Below are positions 4,926 through 7,486 of a DNA stretch of 7,486 nt, piece after piece. The position numbers and the translations under genes were made by a program. Where the stretch lies: the NCBI GenBank assembly GCA_015229095.1, contig JADGCE010000129.1:1-7486 (forward strand), given 5' to 3'. This DNA comes from Magnetococcales bacterium (GTDB lineage Bacteria > Pseudomonadota > Magnetococcia > Magnetococcales > Magnetaquicoccaceae). Under the pieces are notes generated by a model that worked only from the letters and a program-made list of their open reading frames with translations, did not search any database and was not told where the DNA came from. Numbering within the stretch: the first letter of the stretch is position 1; each line of letters starts with the position of its first letter.

Positions 4926-7486
4926 TCAGTCCCGTTCCATGGCTCGGGTGGTAAAGAGATCCTCAGGCAGATCGGGTGCGATCCGGTAGTTGGTCAACTG
5001 GATCACCGTGCGATGTCCGGTTTGCAGATTGTTCGCCTCGAAGCGCATAGCCTGCCAACGGTTGTGTTGGGGATCCACCAGACGGATGTCGCTGGCGAGA
5101 AAGATTTTGAACGGCTGCTCCGTCGTGTCGAACAGTTCCGTCTTGACTGCCACCGCACTCTCCTTGGCGATCCACTGCAGACGCCGGGCGTAGCCGGAGT
5201 GACTCGCCACCTCCGGTGATTTGGCCCGGCTGTCGATGACGTGGCAGGGGAGACCGTCGAGGGTTTCCTCCCGCAACAGGCGATGGTTCCAGTCCGCGAC
5301 CCGGTGGCCGATGATGTCGCCATAGCTGAAATCGGTGCCCACATAGCTGTCGCGTTTGTTGGCGGCCACCAGGCGTCGCACCTTGCGGGTAGCCGGGAGA
5401 TAGATCCAAATATCGTCCTCCCCGTCCGCATGTTCGATGGTCAGGGTGGTGGTCCCCTTCACGTCCGCTGGTGAGGCAAACTTTGTCAAGCGCATGGTAT
5501 CGATGCCGTTGGGCAACAATTTGGTCAGGGTGGTGGTCTGGCGCACCCGTTCCTGGCCGGTGTTGTTGGTCAAGGTGAAGGTGGCCTCGGCCGTGGAGCC
5601 AACGACCCGGCTGGTCAGGTTGTTGCGCTCCATGATGGAGATGGCCTCGTCTGCCGCAGCGGGCCGTGTCATGGCCACGCCGAGCAGGAGCAGCAACACG
5701 GCCACGGTGGCGGACGACGCCTGGGGCCGGAAGGCAAAAGCGGGTTTCCAGGCCAACAACAGGGCTGGAACCAGGGTGAGCGAGGTCAGGCTCGCAACCA
5801 TCATGGCGATGCACATCATGCTTCCCATCCAATAAAAGGTCAGATATTCCCAAGAGACGATCAAAACCGCATAGCCACCCGCAACGGCACTGGCCACAAA
5901 CAGAATCGCCTTGCCGGCACTCTCCAGGGTGGTGCGGACGGCCTCCCGTTCGGAGAGCCCGGCAGCGGCCTGTTCCCGCAGACGATAGATGAAATAGAGG
6001 ACAAAATCAGCCCCGATCCCCATGGCCTGGGCGGCCAGGGTGGCGGTGGTGAGACTGAGGGGAACGCCCAACCAGCCCATGCCCCCCATCAGTACCAGCA
6101 CGGTCATGGCCAGGGGCAGCAAGACCACCACGCCGGCCAACACGGAACGCAACAGCAGAGCGGTCAAGGCAAACACCATGGCGGCAATCTGCAGAATGTT
6201 GACCAGCTTGGCGTGTACCAGCACATCATTGAGGGCCGCCGGAGAGGTGACGTTGCCGCCCACCGAGAGCGTCACCCCGGGTGGCAGGCGATCTTTGGCA
6301 AAGTCCCGCAAACGTTTGGCCAAATCGTGAATGAGCGCGGCGTTGTCCTGATGCAAAAACGCCTGGATGACGGCGTGGCGATACTCATAATCCACCACGC
6401 TGTCGAAGTCGCCGGGATCGCCGGACAGGCTGTAGAGCAGCAGATACTGGGCGGTCTCTGCGGCGGTCACAGGCAACCGGTCGAATTCGGCCTGGTCTTC
6501 GTGGACGGCCCGATGGATGCGGCGCAGAAAATCGACCAGGGAGAGGCTTTTGCCCACCGCCGGTTCGCGGTCCAGGAATGCCTGCACCTCCGCCATGCCG
6601 TGCAGCAGGGCGGGATCCTTCATGGCGTCCGCTCTGCCACCGTCGAACAGCACGTAGAGGGTGTTGGTGCCGCCCAATTTTTGGTTGATGGCGGCATCCT
6701 CCAGGCGGGCTGGATTGTTGGGGCGGAAATAACCGCGCATGGTGACATCCACCTGTAACCACGCCAAACCGGCACCGAGAAATGCCACCAGCAGCACCAA
6801 ACCCTGTACACCCCGGCGGGTACGCAGCCGGTCGTGTAACCGATTCAACCGCTGCAGCAGCCAGTCCCAGGGCGTTTGTCCGGCTGGGACTGAGGAGATC
6901 CCTTTGCGCCTGGGTGGAGGCAGCAAGGAGCGCAAGGCGGGGATAAAAGTCAGCTCGATGACCAGCGCGCCCAGAATGCCCAGGCCGGTGAACAGGCCAA
7001 AGGATTGGATGGTGCGCACCGGGAAAAACCAGAGGGAGAGAAAACTGGCGGCGGCAATCGAACCCGCCGCCACCATGACCGGACCAAGCCGCGTCAGGGT
7101 GTTGGCCACGGCCTGCCGGTTGGCCGCACGGGGGTCGGTTGCAGTATCGGCCATCAGGCGATCAAACGCCTCGTAGTAGCGTTTGAGGATCTGCACCGCG
7201 TGCCCGGCGGCCACCGCCAGAATCAGAATGGGGGTGGTAACGTTGAAGGCATCCAGGGCCACCCCGGCCCAGCTCATGATACCCACGGCCCAGGTCACCG
7301 CCAGCAGAGCCGTGACCAGCGGCAGCAGCAGGCCCTGTCGGGTACGGAAAGCCTCCCAGTGCAGCAACCCTATGAGCACAACCGCCAGGGGGAACAGCAA
7401 CCCCATCCGATCCGAGTAGCGTTCGATCATGCCCAGGTAAAGGGGCAGGCCGGCGAGTTGGATCTCAATCGTCGAGCTGCGCTGGG
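4926..7486 (-). CDS. RND/MMPL transporter fused to LolA-like outer-membrane lipoprotein-sorting domain (5' end outside window)
   Basis: The frame is open to the window edge, so the ATG at 7430 is internal; about 852 residues are visible (numbered here from Met at 7430). The 18 codons before it (...IQLAGLPLYLG) match the end of periplasmic loop 1, so TM1 and that loop are missing. Helices TM2-TM6 lie near 10-26, 33-53, 65-83, 116-137 and 143-165. TM7 is about 209-225, loop 2 about 226-406, and TM8-TM12 lie in 407-560. TM10 carries the RND-type GIGADF motif (471-476, D475). Residues 574-592 form a further hydrophobic segment ending in an AAA-DEA cleavage-like site. From about 595 to 834 follows a full LolA-like domain with SPADVKG (653-659), DDIWIYLPATRKVRRL (673-688) and YVGTDFSYGDI (696-706). 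Relatives with a separate LolA-like protein are common; fusion is unusual. Likely role: inner-membrane, proton-driven export of a lipid or hydrophobic molecule. It is coupled to the barrel gene 3 nt downstream. Confidence 0.88.
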   Translation of the reverse strand, partial: QRSSTIEIQLAGLPLYLGMIERYSDRMGLLFPLAVVLIGLLHWEAFRTRQGLLLPLVTALLAVTWAVGIMSWAGVALDAFNVTTPILILAVAAGHAVQILKRYYEAFDRLMADTATDPRAANRQAVANTLTRLGPVMVAAGSIAAASFLSLWFFPVRTIQSFGLFTGLGILGALVIELTFIPALRSLLPPPRRKGISSVPAGQTPWDWLLQRLNRLHDRLRTRRGVQGLVLLVAFLGAGLAWLQVDVTMRGYFRPNNPARLEDAAINQKLGGTNTLYVLFDGGRADAMKDPALLHGMAEVQAFLDREPAVGKSLSLVDFLRRIHRAVHEDQAEFDRLPVTAAETAQYLLLYSLSGDPGDFDSVVDYEYRHAVIQAFLHQDNAALIHDLAKRLRDFAKDRLPPGVTLSVGGNVTSPAALNDVLVHAKLVNILQIAAMVFALTALLLRSVLAGVVVLLPLAMTVLVLMGGMGWLGVPLSLTTATLAAQAMGIGADFVLYFIYRLREQAAAGLSEREAVRTTLESAGKAILFVASAVAGGYAVLIVSWEYLTFYWMGSMMCIAMMVASLTSLTLVPALLLAWKPAFAFRPQASSATVAVLLLLLGVAMTRPAAADEAISIMERNNLTSRVVGSTAEATFTLTNNTGQERVRQTTTLTKLLPNGIDTMRLTKFASPADVKGTTTLTIEHADGEDDIWIYLPATRKVRRLVAANKRDSYVGTDFSYGDIIGHRVADWNHRLLREETLDGLPCHVIDSRAKSPEVASHSGYARRLQWIAKESAVAVKTELFDTTEQPFKIFLASDIRLVDPQHNRWQAMRFEANNLQTGHRTVIQLTNYRIAPDLPEDLFTTRAMERD

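Noticed and set aside
3654..5219. 521-codon open frame on the plus strand
   Set aside because: It lies opposite the barrel gene and the LolA-like domain, has no recognisable domain, is rich in Gln/His/Gly/Pro, and lacks a ribosome site. Long antisense frames are expected opposite GC-rich genes.
4926..7430. ATG at 7430 as the true start of the transporter
   Set aside because: The frame stays open to the window edge, and the codons before it encode the family-conserved loop before TM2. The real start lies beyond 7486.

Overview
The window suggests a Gram-negative, moderately GC-rich proteobacterium. It encodes an outer-membrane beta-barrel protein with a signal peptide and a C-terminal Phe, a periplasmic LolA-like domain, and an RND inner-membrane transporter. 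Proteins of this mix (Rpn nuclease with a DUF4351-like tail, solitary SWIM protein, RND plus barrel) would fit Magnetococcales or a gammaproteobacterium, but the sequence does not settle the lineage.

All intact genes lie on the minus strand, so transcription runs from position 7486 toward position 1. (1) 7486-4926: an RND/MMPL-superfamily transporter, cut at its 5' end by the window edge. It is fused at its C-terminus to a complete outer-membrane-lipoprotein-sorting (LolA-like) domain through what looks like a retained signal peptide. (2) 4922-3681: an outer-membrane beta-barrel protein, starting 3 nt after the transporter stop. (3) 3666-3598: a 22-codon small ORF with a near-perfect Shine-Dalgarno, in frame with and 9 nt before (4) 3588-1768, a SWIM zinc-finger protein with a long helical-repeat body. 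(5) 1697-699: an Rpn-family (PD-(D/E)XK, YhgA-like) nuclease with its own putative promoter, a 12-bp palindrome in that promoter, and a strong internal Shine-Dalgarno that would yield a separate C-terminal 90-residue protein. (6) 698-200: about 500 bases without a convincing gene, visibly richer in A and T in part, holding a minus-strand terminator, several inverted repeats and a G-run cluster. (7) 199-1: the right end of an IS66-family insertion sequence on the plus strand (transposase C-terminus plus terminal CGCTTAC).

The RND-LolA fusion and the barrel protein are spaced like one transcription unit. Together they look like a trans-envelope export or lipid-trafficking route: inner-membrane pump, tethered periplasmic lipid carrier, outer-membrane barrel. 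The SWIM protein may be co-transcribed with them. The Rpn gene appears separately controlled and resembles an accessory, defence-like locus beside an IS remnant. The most notable points are the RND-LolA fusion, the internal start in rpn that matches the intragenic-antitoxin arrangement reported for E. coli Rpn genes, and the in-frame small ORF before the SWIM gene.
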